Part shown: in pieces, positions 56,088 through 64,000 of the stretch
How the letters are laid out: every line of letters begins with the position of its first letter
Position numbering within the stretch: position 1 is the stretch's first letter
NCBI RefSeq assembly: GCF_014075995.1
Contig: NZ_CP055153.1
Span: 3,720,001 to 3,784,000, forward strand
DNA from: Adhaeribacter radiodurans
GTDB lineage: Bacteria; Bacteroidota; Bacteroidia; Cytophagales; Hymenobacteraceae
DNA: 64,000 nucleotides
Direction: 5' to 3'
Made by a program: the position numbers and the translations under genes
The notes under the pieces: generated by a model
Databases searched by the model: none
What the model saw: the letters and a program-made list of their open reading frames with translations, nothing else
What the model was told of the DNA's origin: nothing

Positions 56088-57026
56088 ATGAAAACAAATT
56101 TTTACTCTCTCCTATCAAGACTTAGTCTTTTTTGTGTAAGCTTTATTCCTATTCTAGCCCAGGCACAAACCGAACAAGATGCCATTATGATGGGTCAACG
56201 CAAATTTTGCGTAGCTGGCTCCGTTGGTTATAACAGCTGGACCAATTACTGGGAAGGTACATTTAAGCGCGACAACGAAAATTTGGGCCGGGTATCTACA
56301 AAATCGGCCATGCTGATGGTAAATTACGGAATCAGAAGTAATTTAAATTTTATGGCATCTCTGCCATACATTAAAACCGAGGCTACCAAAGGAACATTAA
56401 GTGGTTTAGATGGCTTTCAGGATGCAGGTGTTTTTGTGAAGTGGTTGCCTTGGCAAAAGCAATTTGGCCACCAAACAGTTTCGCTGTTTGCCGTGGGTGG
56501 TTATTCTACTCCTTCCAACAAATATAACATCGACTTTTTACCACTGTGCGTTGGCTTAGGCAGTCAGGTTTTAAGTGGCCGGTTAATTGCCGATGTACGG
56601 GTAAGTAACTTCACTCTTACTGTTTCAGGCGCTTACCTGCACCGGAGCAACGTAGAAATTGATCGCCCGGCTTACTATACCGATCATCAGATTAATTCAC
56701 ACGAAGTTAAAATGCCGGATGCGGGTAACTTTCAACTACGTACCGGTTACCGCAGCCGTTTATTAATAGCCGAAGCCTTTGTAGACAACATGACTACTTT
56801 CGGTGGTTTTGATATCCGAAAAAACGATATGCCCTTTGTGAGCAATCAAATGAATAGCACCAAAGTAGGTATTGAAGGCAAACATTACTTAGCTAAACTT
56901 CCTGCCTTTGGCTTTCACGCCAATGCCTGGCGAACCCTGGCTGGCCGCAACGTAGGCCAGGCTACCGGCTTTATGGCCGGCGTGGATTACATATTTGATT
57001 TTTCTCCCAAAACTGCAAAAAATTAA
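56088..57026 (+). CDS. Outer-membrane beta-barrel protein
   Basis: 312 residues with a signal peptide (LSLFCVSFIPILAQAQ). The rest alternates hydrophobic and polar residues in strands with turns, for example FCVAGSVGYNSWTNYWEGTF, LNFMASLPYIKTEA and FMAGVDYIFDF at the end, as in MetA-pathway-like or porin barrels. It is 10 bases before the PAP2 lipoprotein gene and is likely its partner. The substrate is unknown. Confidence 0.7.
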   Translation: MKTNFYSLLSRLSLFCVSFIPILAQAQTEQDAIMMGQRKFCVAGSVGYNSWTNYWEGTFKRDNENLGRVSTKSAMLMVNYGIRSNLNFMASLPYIKTEATKGTLSGLDGFQDAGVFVKWLPWQKQFGHQTVSLFAVGGYSTPSNKYNIDFLPLCVGLGSQVLSGRLIADVRVSNFTLTVSGAYLHRSNVEIDRPAYYTDHQINSHEVKMPDAGNFQLRTGYRSRLLIAEAFVDNMTTFGGFDIRKNDMPFVSNQMNSTKVGIEGKHYLAKLPAFGFHANAWRTLAGRNVGQATGFMAGVDYIFDFSPKTAKN

Positions 57027-57036
57027 TTCTGGTTAA

Positions 57037-58581
57037 ATGAAAAAGATTTTTACTTATATACTTTCTGGCATTTGCTTTACTTACTTAGTATCCTGCGATA
57101 AAGACATCACTGAAAGCAATGCTAGTTACCCAGCCTTACAACCCGTTAAAACGGATGCAGAAGCAGGTAGTTGGACTCCATTTATTGTTGCTTCTGCCGC
57201 CGATTTTCCAGTTCCGGCGCCACAACCTACTTCTTCCCCGGCTTACCAGCAAGAATTACAAGAAGTAAAGCAACTCTCTGCTAACTTAACCAGCGACCAG
57301 AAAAAAATTATTAATTACTGGAAAGAAGGCAGCGTACTGCGGTGGAACGAAATTATGCGGGATTTAGTGGCAAAGCATAATTTACCTCCTTACCAAAATG
57401 ACGATAAAACTTACCCCGTACCAAGCGCAGCTAACCCGTTTGCTTATCCTACTTTTCCTTTTTCAAATCCGCCTTATGCTGCCCGGGCATACGCCTACGT
57501 GAGCGTGGCGCAGTACGATGCCTTAATAATGTCGCACCATTTTAAAAATGAGTTTAAGCGTGTGGCTCCTTACCAGGTAGATAATTCGCTTAACCCTGCC
57601 GTTCCGAAAAGCGATTTAGCCTCTTATCCTTCCGAAGATGCGGTAGTGGCAGGAGTTACTTTTGAAATAATGAAATTGTTATTTCCGGGGGACATTGCTT
57701 ACATCACTAAAATGGCCGAAGAAGAAAAAAACTACCGGTTGTGGAGCGGCGCTAATGTACGCAGCGACATTGTTGCCGGCGATTCTCTGGGCCGCTGGGT
57801 AGCCCGTAAAGTAATTCAAAGAGCTAAAACCGATGGTATGGGCACCGCCGGTGGAAACCAAGCCTTATGGACTAAATTAGAAGACGATTGTAAAGCCAAA
57901 GGTGAAACGCCCTGGTTTTCTCTCGAAACTCCCAAGCGGCCACCTATGTTACCCGCCTTTGGCAACGTAAAACCTTTATTATTTAGTGTTACCGAAGTGC
58001 CTGCTATCCGGCCGGCGGCTCCCCCTTCAGCCAATTCAGAACAAATGCGGAAAGAACTGGATGAAGTTTTAAATTATACGCAAAATCCTACCCGCGAACG
58101 GATGCGGATTGTAAACTTCTGGGCCGATGGTGCTGGTACTTATACTCCTCCCGGACACTGGAATGCCATAGCCACTGATGAATTTGTAAAGCACCAGTAC
58201 AGTGAAGTACGCTGGGCGCGTAATTATGCTTTATTAAACGCCTCGTTAATGGATGCGGCTATTTTATGCTGGAACACCAAATATTTTTACTTCAATGCGC
58301 GTCCTTGTCAGCTTGATTCAAAAATTAAAACCTTAACGGGTGTTCCTAACTTCCCGGCCTATACTTCGGGTCATTCTACTTTTAGCGGGGCAGCAGCTAC
58401 CGTTTTAGGTTATTTGATTCCGGCCCGCGCCGGTGAATTCCAAGCCATGGCTCAGGAAGCCTCTGACTCCAGAATGTACGGTGGAATCCATTACCGCTCC
58501 GACTGCCAGGCTGGTTTAGAAACAGGCCAAAAAATTGGTACTTACGCCATTGAACGCGCAAAAATAGACGGCGCTAATTAA
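57037..58581 (+). CDS. Vanadium haloperoxidase-like PAP2 phosphatase lipoprotein
   Basis: 514 residues. Signal and lipobox (YLVSC, C20) suggest lipid anchoring. PAP2 motifs near the end are ARPCQLD, YTSGHSTFSGAA and SRMYGGIHYRSDC, which form the phosphate- or vanadate-binding pocket of this superfamily. It is either an acid phosphatase or a haloperoxidase-like enzyme; the long N-terminal helical region fits the latter group (VCPO-like). It is co-transcribed with the barrel protein. A long perfect-stem terminator follows. Confidence 0.87.
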   Translation: MKKIFTYILSGICFTYLVSCDKDITESNASYPALQPVKTDAEAGSWTPFIVASAADFPVPAPQPTSSPAYQQELQEVKQLSANLTSDQKKIINYWKEGSVLRWNEIMRDLVAKHNLPPYQNDDKTYPVPSAANPFAYPTFPFSNPPYAARAYAYVSVAQYDALIMSHHFKNEFKRVAPYQVDNSLNPAVPKSDLASYPSEDAVVAGVTFEIMKLLFPGDIAYITKMAEEEKNYRLWSGANVRSDIVAGDSLGRWVARKVIQRAKTDGMGTAGGNQALWTKLEDDCKAKGETPWFSLETPKRPPMLPAFGNVKPLLFSVTEVPAIRPAAPPSANSEQMRKELDEVLNYTQNPTRERMRIVNFWADGAGTYTPPGHWNAIATDEFVKHQYSEVRWARNYALLNASLMDAAILCWNTKYFYFNARPCQLDSKIKTLTGVPNFPAYTSGHSTFSGAAATVLGYLIPARAGEFQAMAQEASDSRMYGGIHYRSDCQAGLETGQKIGTYAIERAKIDGAN

Positions 58582-58598
58582 AATTCTTCAATTTTAGC

Positions 58599-58639
58599 AA
58601 AATCCCCTTCCTAAGGCATAAACTTAGGAAGGGGATTTT
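58599..58639 (+). terminator. Rho-independent terminator
   Basis: A 17-base stem without mismatch, AAAATCCCCTTCCTAAG (58599-58615) with its complement (58623-58639), followed by T. Confidence 0.88.
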
Positions 58640-58664
58640 TTATGCTTTTTTCGGCAAGCTATTA

Positions 58665-58732
58665 TAGATTTTGCTTGCTAGTAAGCGTTTTCTTTGGAGC
58701 CTGTTCCAGCCTCCAGGCACAGGTGCTATCTT
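58665..58732 (+). repeat. GC-rich dispersed repeat, truncated copy C
   Basis: The first 68 bases of the element seen at 5296-5896: TAGATTTTGCTTGCTAGTAA, then TTCTTTGGAGCCTGTTCCAG and CAGGCACAGGTGCTATCTT. The 3' two-thirds are absent. It sits between the PAP2 terminator and a second terminator. Confidence 0.75.
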
Positions 58733-58780
58733 CCTATCTGGTATAATCAGTTAAAAAATGGTTCAAAATTGTTGAAACAA

Positions 58781-58824
58781 TAGAAACAGAAAAGACCTGA
58801 GTTACCAGGTCTTTTCTGTTTCTA
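58781..58824 (-). terminator. Terminator of the 524-residue secreted protein
   Basis: Nineteen-base perfect stem (58781-58799 and 58806-58824) with the core AAAAGACCTG/CAGGTCTTTT. It lies 49 bases beyond the minus-strand gene end and may work both ways. Confidence 0.8.
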
Positions 58825-58872
58825 CTTTTAATCCTTAAACTCCACTTAAAGGTTTATAGCACAATTAGTAAA

Positions 58873-60447
58873 TTAATTCTCCGGGTTAAAGTCCTTAAAG
58901 GTTTTGGCTATGTTTTCGTTGGTTGGCTTATTCTTATTTTGCCAGCCCGAGTCTAACTCTAAGGCAACCAACCCCCGCAAACTTAACAAAGCAACCAATT
59001 CATCCCGATCGTTAACAAATTCGGGCCGGCGCCGCGAAGATTTAAGGCCATATTTACGGGCAAAAATATCTCCTTTAGTTTGCAGTTCGTTGCGTTTTTC
59101 CATTATGTAGTTCAAGCGCTCTACCAAGTCTTTGGTGGAGCGGCCAATTACTTCGGTGGCTTCCAGGGTACCAATGGTCATCACTAAAGTGCCCCCAATG
59201 GTGGTAATTTTTTCAGTAGTATTGGGCACTTCAATTACTAATGGCGAAATACCGGTACCTGCCCCCAGAGTAGCACTGGTGAGCGAACGCGCTTTTTTAC
59301 CTTTGCGGGCTTTGTTATACTTTCGTTTTAAGTCATTTTCGGCAACCTTCAACTGCTCAATTAAATCCCAGGTTCTTAATAAAGAGGAGCGGTATTCCTG
59401 GTAAAGTTTTCTATCTGTTTCAACTTCGTTTACCGCATTTAAAATAGAAAACATTACGGTACGCTCTTGTTGTTTATTCGATTTATCAATTGCAAAAAAA
59501 GTAAGACTAAAAGTAATGGAATCCAGTGGGTCTTTTACAAAGTCGTAACCCGGCCGCCAGATAAATTCGTACTGCGAAGGAGAATTTTTTACTAAAGCAC
59601 TGGCAGGAACCAACGAACTTTCGGAACGGAAGTTAAAAGTAGTAATATCGTTTTCGCCGTTAGGGTCATTTATTTGCAACTTCAGGTTAAGGGTGGCATC
59701 TTCTTTAAACCGGAATCTTTTTTGAGAAGGAATTACCAGAATACTGGGCGGTAAGTCCTGCTGGGTAACTTCTATGCGAAACTGACCTTTTGTGCGGGCC
59801 TTGGATGGTTGGTCTTCTACGTAAAACTCCAGGGTTATAGGATTGTTGCGTAACCGGTTAAACTGCGTGTTGGATGGTTTCCAGGTAAACTCACCTTGTT
59901 CCGATAATTTGGCTCCTTCCGGCATGCTATTACTAATAGGCACAATTATAATCGGGTCATTATCCGGATCTTTTATCGCCGAAGATTCAATAGTATAGGT
60001 ATTGTTTACGTCGTATTGCACATAAAAAGGCTTGAGTTCGCCAATAACAGGCGACCGGTTTACATGCTCCACCTTCAGGTCAATTACTTGTTTTACGCGT
60101 TGGTCTTTCTCGTTTCTGGCCTCAAAAATTAACTGTACCGTTTTATCTTTAGCCAGGCGGTCAACAAAATCGTAACTGGGAGTCCAGGAGAAATGGCCCA
60201 AAGTATCAAACGACATCTCATCTATTCCACCCTGGGTGAGCGAATAAAGAAAACGGGTACCACTTCCACCGGTGGCTTTTACATCAAATTGTAAAGCTTG
60301 GCCCTCTTTTATAATGTTCCAACCTGGCTGATTAGGAAAAGTAAGCTGGAGATTGCCTGAATTGGGATTTTGAACAGTTACTTGTTGGGCACTTGCTTGA
60401 AATAGAAAAAAGAAGACAGCAAAAAAAAGAAGAACACTTTTTCTCAT
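58873..60447 (-). CDS. Secreted Ig-like domain protein, unknown function
   Basis: 524 residues. Signal peptide (LLFFAVFFFLFQASAQQ). Three cadherin/Ig-like domains follow (about 25-350) with repeated patterns such as FDVKATGGSGTRFLYSLTQG and FSWTPSYDFVDR, GEFTWKPSN, YEFIWRPGYDFV. A helical C-terminus (about 360-524) has NDLKRKYNKARKGKK and a hydrophobic segment (about 410-430). No T9SS C-terminal signal is visible. Likely an envelope protein; its function is not recognised. Confidence 0.72.
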   Translation of the reverse strand: MRKSVLLFFAVFFFLFQASAQQVTVQNPNSGNLQLTFPNQPGWNIIKEGQALQFDVKATGGSGTRFLYSLTQGGIDEMSFDTLGHFSWTPSYDFVDRLAKDKTVQLIFEARNEKDQRVKQVIDLKVEHVNRSPVIGELKPFYVQYDVNNTYTIESSAIKDPDNDPIIIVPISNSMPEGAKLSEQGEFTWKPSNTQFNRLRNNPITLEFYVEDQPSKARTKGQFRIEVTQQDLPPSILVIPSQKRFRFKEDATLNLKLQINDPNGENDITTFNFRSESSLVPASALVKNSPSQYEFIWRPGYDFVKDPLDSITFSLTFFAIDKSNKQQERTVMFSILNAVNEVETDRKLYQEYRSSLLRTWDLIEQLKVAENDLKRKYNKARKGKKARSLTSATLGAGTGISPLVIEVPNTTEKITTIGGTLVMTIGTLEATEVIGRSTKDLVERLNYIMEKRNELQTKGDIFARKYGLKSSRRRPEFVNDRDELVALLSLRGLVALELDSGWQNKNKPTNENIAKTFKDFNPEN

Positions 60448-60924
60448 GAAAGAATGAATGCTTGGACGGTTATAAAGGTAACAAAGACTTTAAAGGGAAC
60501 AAAGGCAAATAACTTAGTAATGAACGCTAGCACTTATTTTATTAGTTTAGATAACCTTAAAAGAGGTTAAATACAATTTAACGTAATTAACAAACCTTAC
60601 TTTATCTGCCTTCTACCTTTTGTTTTATCTTTCATGCAGGAATCTTACCAATTTTTCTGATAAAGCATTTAAGGTTGCCACACCGATATTTTAGTAAGTA
60701 ATATTTTTTAAAGCAGATAATTTAGGTGAGTGTGCTTTTTCGTTAGCGATTTTTGGAGTTCAGGAACAGATAGTGTTTCTATTAGGGTATCATTCTTTTG
60801 CAACGGAATTGGTCTGAAATAAGTAAACCTAAAGAAAAACCATTAAAATTTACAGCGTGCTGATAATTGTGATTTTAACAGCCTGTAAACGAATGGATCA
60901 CTTTACTTGAATAATTTAATACTA
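60448..60924. other. Intergenic, no gene seen
   Basis: AT-rich spacer between divergent genes. No repeat or ORF supported. Confidence 0.4.
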
Positions 60925-61176
60925 ATGAAAATTCTAAATTCCTTAAAAGCCCCTATCTGTATATTCTTTTTTATTTTGCCACTTGTACTTGGTTGTTCTG
61001 TTTTCCGGGGAAAGGCTTATAATGATCCGAGGGTGGCCGCCCAGGCCGAAATAGTTGATTTACGTAAGATTGAATTGAAAGAAGCGAAACAGAGAGAAAA
61101 AGCCGCCCGCCAACGGTTAAAAGCAGCTAAAAACGAATTTAAAGCATTAAAGTCCCGGGCAAAAAGAGGCTACTAA
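60925..61176 (+). CDS. Small lipoprotein with charged coiled-coil tail
   Basis: 83 residues from ATG 60925; an earlier non-ATG start is open. Lipobox PLVLGC with C24. Residues 40-80 are a highly charged helix (EIVDLRKIELKEAKQREKAA). Small lipid-anchored coiled coils can act as envelope spacers; the function here is unknown. It has no neighbour on the same strand close by. Confidence 0.65.
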   Translation: MKILNSLKAPICIFFFILPLVLGCSVFRGKAYNDPRVAAQAEIVDLRKIELKEAKQREKAARQRLKAAKNEFKALKSRAKRGY

Positions 61177-61371
61177 TTGTTTTTATTTACCATTGGTACA
61201 TTCTGAATAATTTTATTCTTTTAGATAACCTGGTTCTATCTAATCAGGCGCATTATTCCTTTTTAAATGAAAATCATTTTTAAATTTTATTAAATTTTAG
61301 GTAAACTTAACCCGTTCTATCTTAAACAAACCCCATATTTGCGCCACTCATTTTCACTACCAGTTTATTGT

Positions 61372-64000
61372 ATGAAGCATATTCTTACCATTATTTTTTT
61401 CTTGTATTCCATTCTGGCATCCGGTCAGCAATTCTTACAAACCTCACCGGCAGCCCAACGTTGGGTGGATAGCACGTTTAAGCATTTATCTAAAAACGAA
61501 AAAATAGCGCAATTAATGGTTGTCCGCCTGTCCGAACGAAAAGGCACGGAGGTGGCATTTTATGATAAAGAAGTAGCGGAAGATTTAAAAAAATATAATA
61601 TTGGTTCCGTGTGCCTTTTCCAGGGAAAATCAACGCAGCACGCTGCCATTTTAAACAAACTGCAATCGCAGGCGAGAACGCCCTTGTTAGTTACCGTGGA
61701 TGGGGAAACCGGTTTGGGCATGCGTTTTTCCGATGTAACTCCTTTTCCGAACCAATTAACCTTAGGTGCCATTTCGGATGCATCTTTGGCGTACAAACTT
61801 GGTAGTGCAATTGGCGAACAATGCAAACGAATGGGTATTCAGGTGGATTATGCTCCGGTGGTAGATATTAATAATAACCCGGACAATCCGGTTATAAATT
61901 TCCGGTCTTTGGGCGAGGATAAATACAAAGTTGCCTTATTCGCCGGCCAGATTATGAAAGGAATGCAGGATAAAGGCGTAATGGCTTGCTTAAAGCATTT
62001 TCCGGGCCACGGCGATGTTGCTGTAGATTCGCACCTGGACTTACCGGTTATTAATAAAACCATGCCGCAACTGGAGGAACTGGAATTATACCCTTTCCGG
62101 CAATTAATTCAGCAAGGCGTGGGCAGCGTTATGGTAGCGCACTTATATATCCCTACTATCGATACTATCCGTAACCAGGCAACCTCACTTTCCCGCATAA
62201 ACGTGAGCGGCTTACTTCGTAGTGAATTAGGTTTTAAAGGGCTTACCTTTACCGATGCTTTGGAAATGAAAGGAGTTACTAAATTTTACCCGCAAGGGGA
62301 AGCATCCGTCCAATCTCTGATAGCTGGTAACGACATGCTTTGCTTACCCGGCGATGTGGAAACCAGTATTAAAGCCATTCGGAAAGCCCGCCGCGAACAC
62401 CGACTTACCTGGGCCGAAATAGATGAAAAAGTAAAAAAAGTTTTGCTGGCCAAATATAATTTAGGCTTAAATAAAAAAATAATTATTGATACTACCCGGT
62501 TGGCGGCTGGCTTAAACTCCCAGGTAACTATTCTTAAAAGAGAAATTTACCAGCAGGCTATTACTTTAGTGCGGCAAACCGACCCTTCAGTACTACCTTT
62601 AACCCCAGGTAAAAAAGTAGCATATGTGGGAATTGGCATTACCGAACCCAACCATTTTGCAAAGCAATTGCAACAAACATACGGGGCCGAGTGCTTTTAT
62701 TTAGGCTATAAATCCGATACAACTCAGGCGCGGGCTATTTTAAATTCTTTGCGAGGCAAACAATACGACGCCATTATTCTGGGCTTACACCAGTATCAAA
62801 GGTATCCGGCGAATAATTTTGGGATAAGTGCCGGAGCTCTCCAGTTATTACAGCAAATTCAGCAAATACCCAACACCCTGAGCCTGGCTTTTGGCAATCC
62901 GTATGCTCTAAAAAACTTTGCAGGAGCCCGCAATTTAATTGCCGCATACGAAGACGATGAGGTGATGCAGGAAGTGGCGGTAAACGTGTTAAAAGGAATA
63001 ACTCCCACTCAGGGAAAATTACCTGTGACCGTATCGCCGGAATATGTATATGGCAGCGGCATTAAAACTGATTTTAATTTACCAACCGTTGCGCCTGAGC
63101 TGGTGGGTTTAGACTCTAATAAATTAAACCAGATTGATTCTTTGGCGAATAATGCCATTGCGAAGGGAGCTGTTCCGGGTTGTGTAATATTAGTAGCTAA
63201 AAATGGTAAAATTGCCTTTCATAGAGCGTATGGACACCTTGAATATAACAAAAAGGAACCGATAACCCTGGAAACAGTTTATGACCTGGCTTCGGTAACT
63301 AAAATTTCGGCTACTACCATGGCAGTTATGAAATTATTTGAAGAAGGGAAATTGGATTTGCAGAAAACGCTCGGCGATTATTTACCCGAGGTGAAAGGTT
63401 CAGATAAAGCGCCTCTTACCATTAAAGATATTCTGCTCCACCAGGCAGGCCTGATTGCTTTTATCACCTTTTATAAAGAAACCATGGATGAAGCAACCGG
63501 TAAACCTAAACCCGGAATTTACAGCTCTGTTGCCAATTCCAGGTATCCATTCCGGGTAGGAGAAGATATGTATTTACGTCGGGATTGGGCCGATACTTTA
63601 TCTAAACGGATTATTCAAAGTAAATTAGGTCCGGCCAATACGTACGTTTATAGCGATAATGATTTTATTTATTTAGGTAAAGTAGTTGCCCAGATATCAG
63701 GATTACCCTTAGATGAATACGTGCGGAGTACCTTTTATTTGCCGCTAGGTATGAGGACTACCACCTTTAAACCGCGGGAACATTTACCACTTAACAGCAT
63801 AGCTCCAACCGAGTACGAGCCTTTTTTCCGTAATCAGTTAGTTCGCGGCGATGTGCATGATCCCGGAGCAGCTCTTTTTGGCGGGGTGGCCGGACACGCC
63901 GGTTTATTTAGTAATGCTTACGATTTAGCCAAGCTATACCAGTTATTATTAAATGGCGGCGAATTAAACGGTGTCCGTTTATTTAAAAAAGAAACAATTT
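61372..64000 (+). CDS. GH3 glycosidase/beta-lactamase-family fusion (partial at window end)
   Basis: Open from ATG 61372 to the window edge (876 codons seen). A signal peptide (MKHILTIIFFLYSILASGQ) leads to a GH3 domain (about 25-380) with KHFPGHGDVAVDSHLDLPV (K208), the NagZ-type histidine motif, and the nucleophile Asp in FTDALEMKG. A GH3 C-terminal domain follows (to about 570). From about 580 there is a serine beta-lactamase/penicillin-binding fold with S641-V-T-K644, YSDND and GGVAGHAGLFS. Such fusions occur in Bacteroidota. It probably trims peptidoglycan-derived sugars and acts on D-amino peptides in the periplasm. The end of the gene lies outside the window. Confidence 0.88.
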   Translation, partial: MKHILTIIFFLYSILASGQQFLQTSPAAQRWVDSTFKHLSKNEKIAQLMVVRLSERKGTEVAFYDKEVAEDLKKYNIGSVCLFQGKSTQHAAILNKLQSQARTPLLVTVDGETGLGMRFSDVTPFPNQLTLGAISDASLAYKLGSAIGEQCKRMGIQVDYAPVVDINNNPDNPVINFRSLGEDKYKVALFAGQIMKGMQDKGVMACLKHFPGHGDVAVDSHLDLPVINKTMPQLEELELYPFRQLIQQGVGSVMVAHLYIPTIDTIRNQATSLSRINVSGLLRSELGFKGLTFTDALEMKGVTKFYPQGEASVQSLIAGNDMLCLPGDVETSIKAIRKARREHRLTWAEIDEKVKKVLLAKYNLGLNKKIIIDTTRLAAGLNSQVTILKREIYQQAITLVRQTDPSVLPLTPGKKVAYVGIGITEPNHFAKQLQQTYGAECFYLGYKSDTTQARAILNSLRGKQYDAIILGLHQYQRYPANNFGISAGALQLLQQIQQIPNTLSLAFGNPYALKNFAGARNLIAAYEDDEVMQEVAVNVLKGITPTQGKLPVTVSPEYVYGSGIKTDFNLPTVAPELVGLDSNKLNQIDSLANNAIAKGAVPGCVILVAKNGKIAFHRAYGHLEYNKKEPITLETVYDLASVTKISATTMAVMKLFEEGKLDLQKTLGDYLPEVKGSDKAPLTIKDILLHQAGLIAFITFYKETMDEATGKPKPGIYSSVANSRYPFRVGEDMYLRRDWADTLSKRIIQSKLGPANTYVYSDNDFIYLGKVVAQISGLPLDEYVRSTFYLPLGMRTTTFKPREHLPLNSIAPTEYEPFFRNQLVRGDVHDPGAALFGGVAGHAGLFSNAYDLAKLYQLLLNGGELNGVRLFKKETI

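Overview
The window looks like chromosomal DNA of a Bacteroidota bacterium of the order Cytophagales. The genus is inferred only; it resembles the Hymenobacteraceae, for example Adhaeribacter. The reasons are AT-rich intergenic DNA, secreted proteins with type IX secretion system (T9SS) type A and type B sorting domains, a PorP/SprF-family protein, a CarboxypepD-free TonB energy transducer of the Bacteroidota type, LytS/LytTR signalling with TPR sensors, and PVC-type heme proteins. Shine-Dalgarno sites are scarce and the start regions are A-rich. No tRNA, rRNA, CRISPR array, insertion sequence or phage gene was seen.

Layout. 1-138: tail of an unidentified gene. 547-1311: TipAS-type MerR regulator. 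1412-3699: aroB-aroA on the minus strand, divergent from a proline dehydrogenase (3961-5145). 5296-6479: a degenerate zone with two GC-rich, facing repeat copies and a decayed RND efflux fragment. 6922-9750: a glycine-zipper stress-type protein and small orphans. 9839-12125: TonB divergent from an ECF sigma factor and a zinc-finger/TonB-C anti-sigma-like protein. 12422-20231: C-terminal processing protease, an orphan, an M14 carboxypeptidase, a small ferredoxin-fold protein and an ABC exporter pair. 20747-26881: small proteins, a Cys-rich lipoprotein, a TPR histidine kinase with its LytTR regulator, and a gene broken by one amber codon. 27334-35935: T9SS cargo and a SprF/SprB-like locus holding a 1656-residue Ig-repeat adhesin. 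35936-37360: gene-poor DNA with a probable chloride-channel remnant. 37365-39896: a tightly coupled four-gene TelA operon that includes a 59-residue gene below usual ORF cut-offs.

40430-55382 is a long minus-strand catabolic block: an MFS transporter, an SDR oxidoreductase, a molybdenum-hydroxylase (form II carbon monoxide dehydrogenase-like) cluster coxG-coxS-coxL-coxM with moxR and a VWA (coxE-like) maturation pair, then a sugar-phosphate isomerase/epimerase, a PVC-type cytochrome and a Gfo/Idh/MocA oxidoreductase. The block fits uptake and oxidation of an organic substrate, with electrons leaving through the periplasmic cytochrome; the substrate is unknown. 56088-58581: an outer-membrane beta-barrel protein with a vanadium-haloperoxidase-like PAP2 lipoprotein. 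58665: a truncated third copy of the GC-rich repeat. 58873-61176: a secreted Ig-like protein and a small lipoprotein. 61372-64000: a GH3/beta-lactamase fusion that runs off the window.

The best candidates for something undescribed are the dispersed GC-rich repeat family (three copies here), the TelA operon with its three unfamiliar partner proteins, the amber-interrupted gene with a strong Shine-Dalgarno site, and the sigma factor/TonB-domain anti-sigma arrangement. None is proven novel from sequence reading alone.
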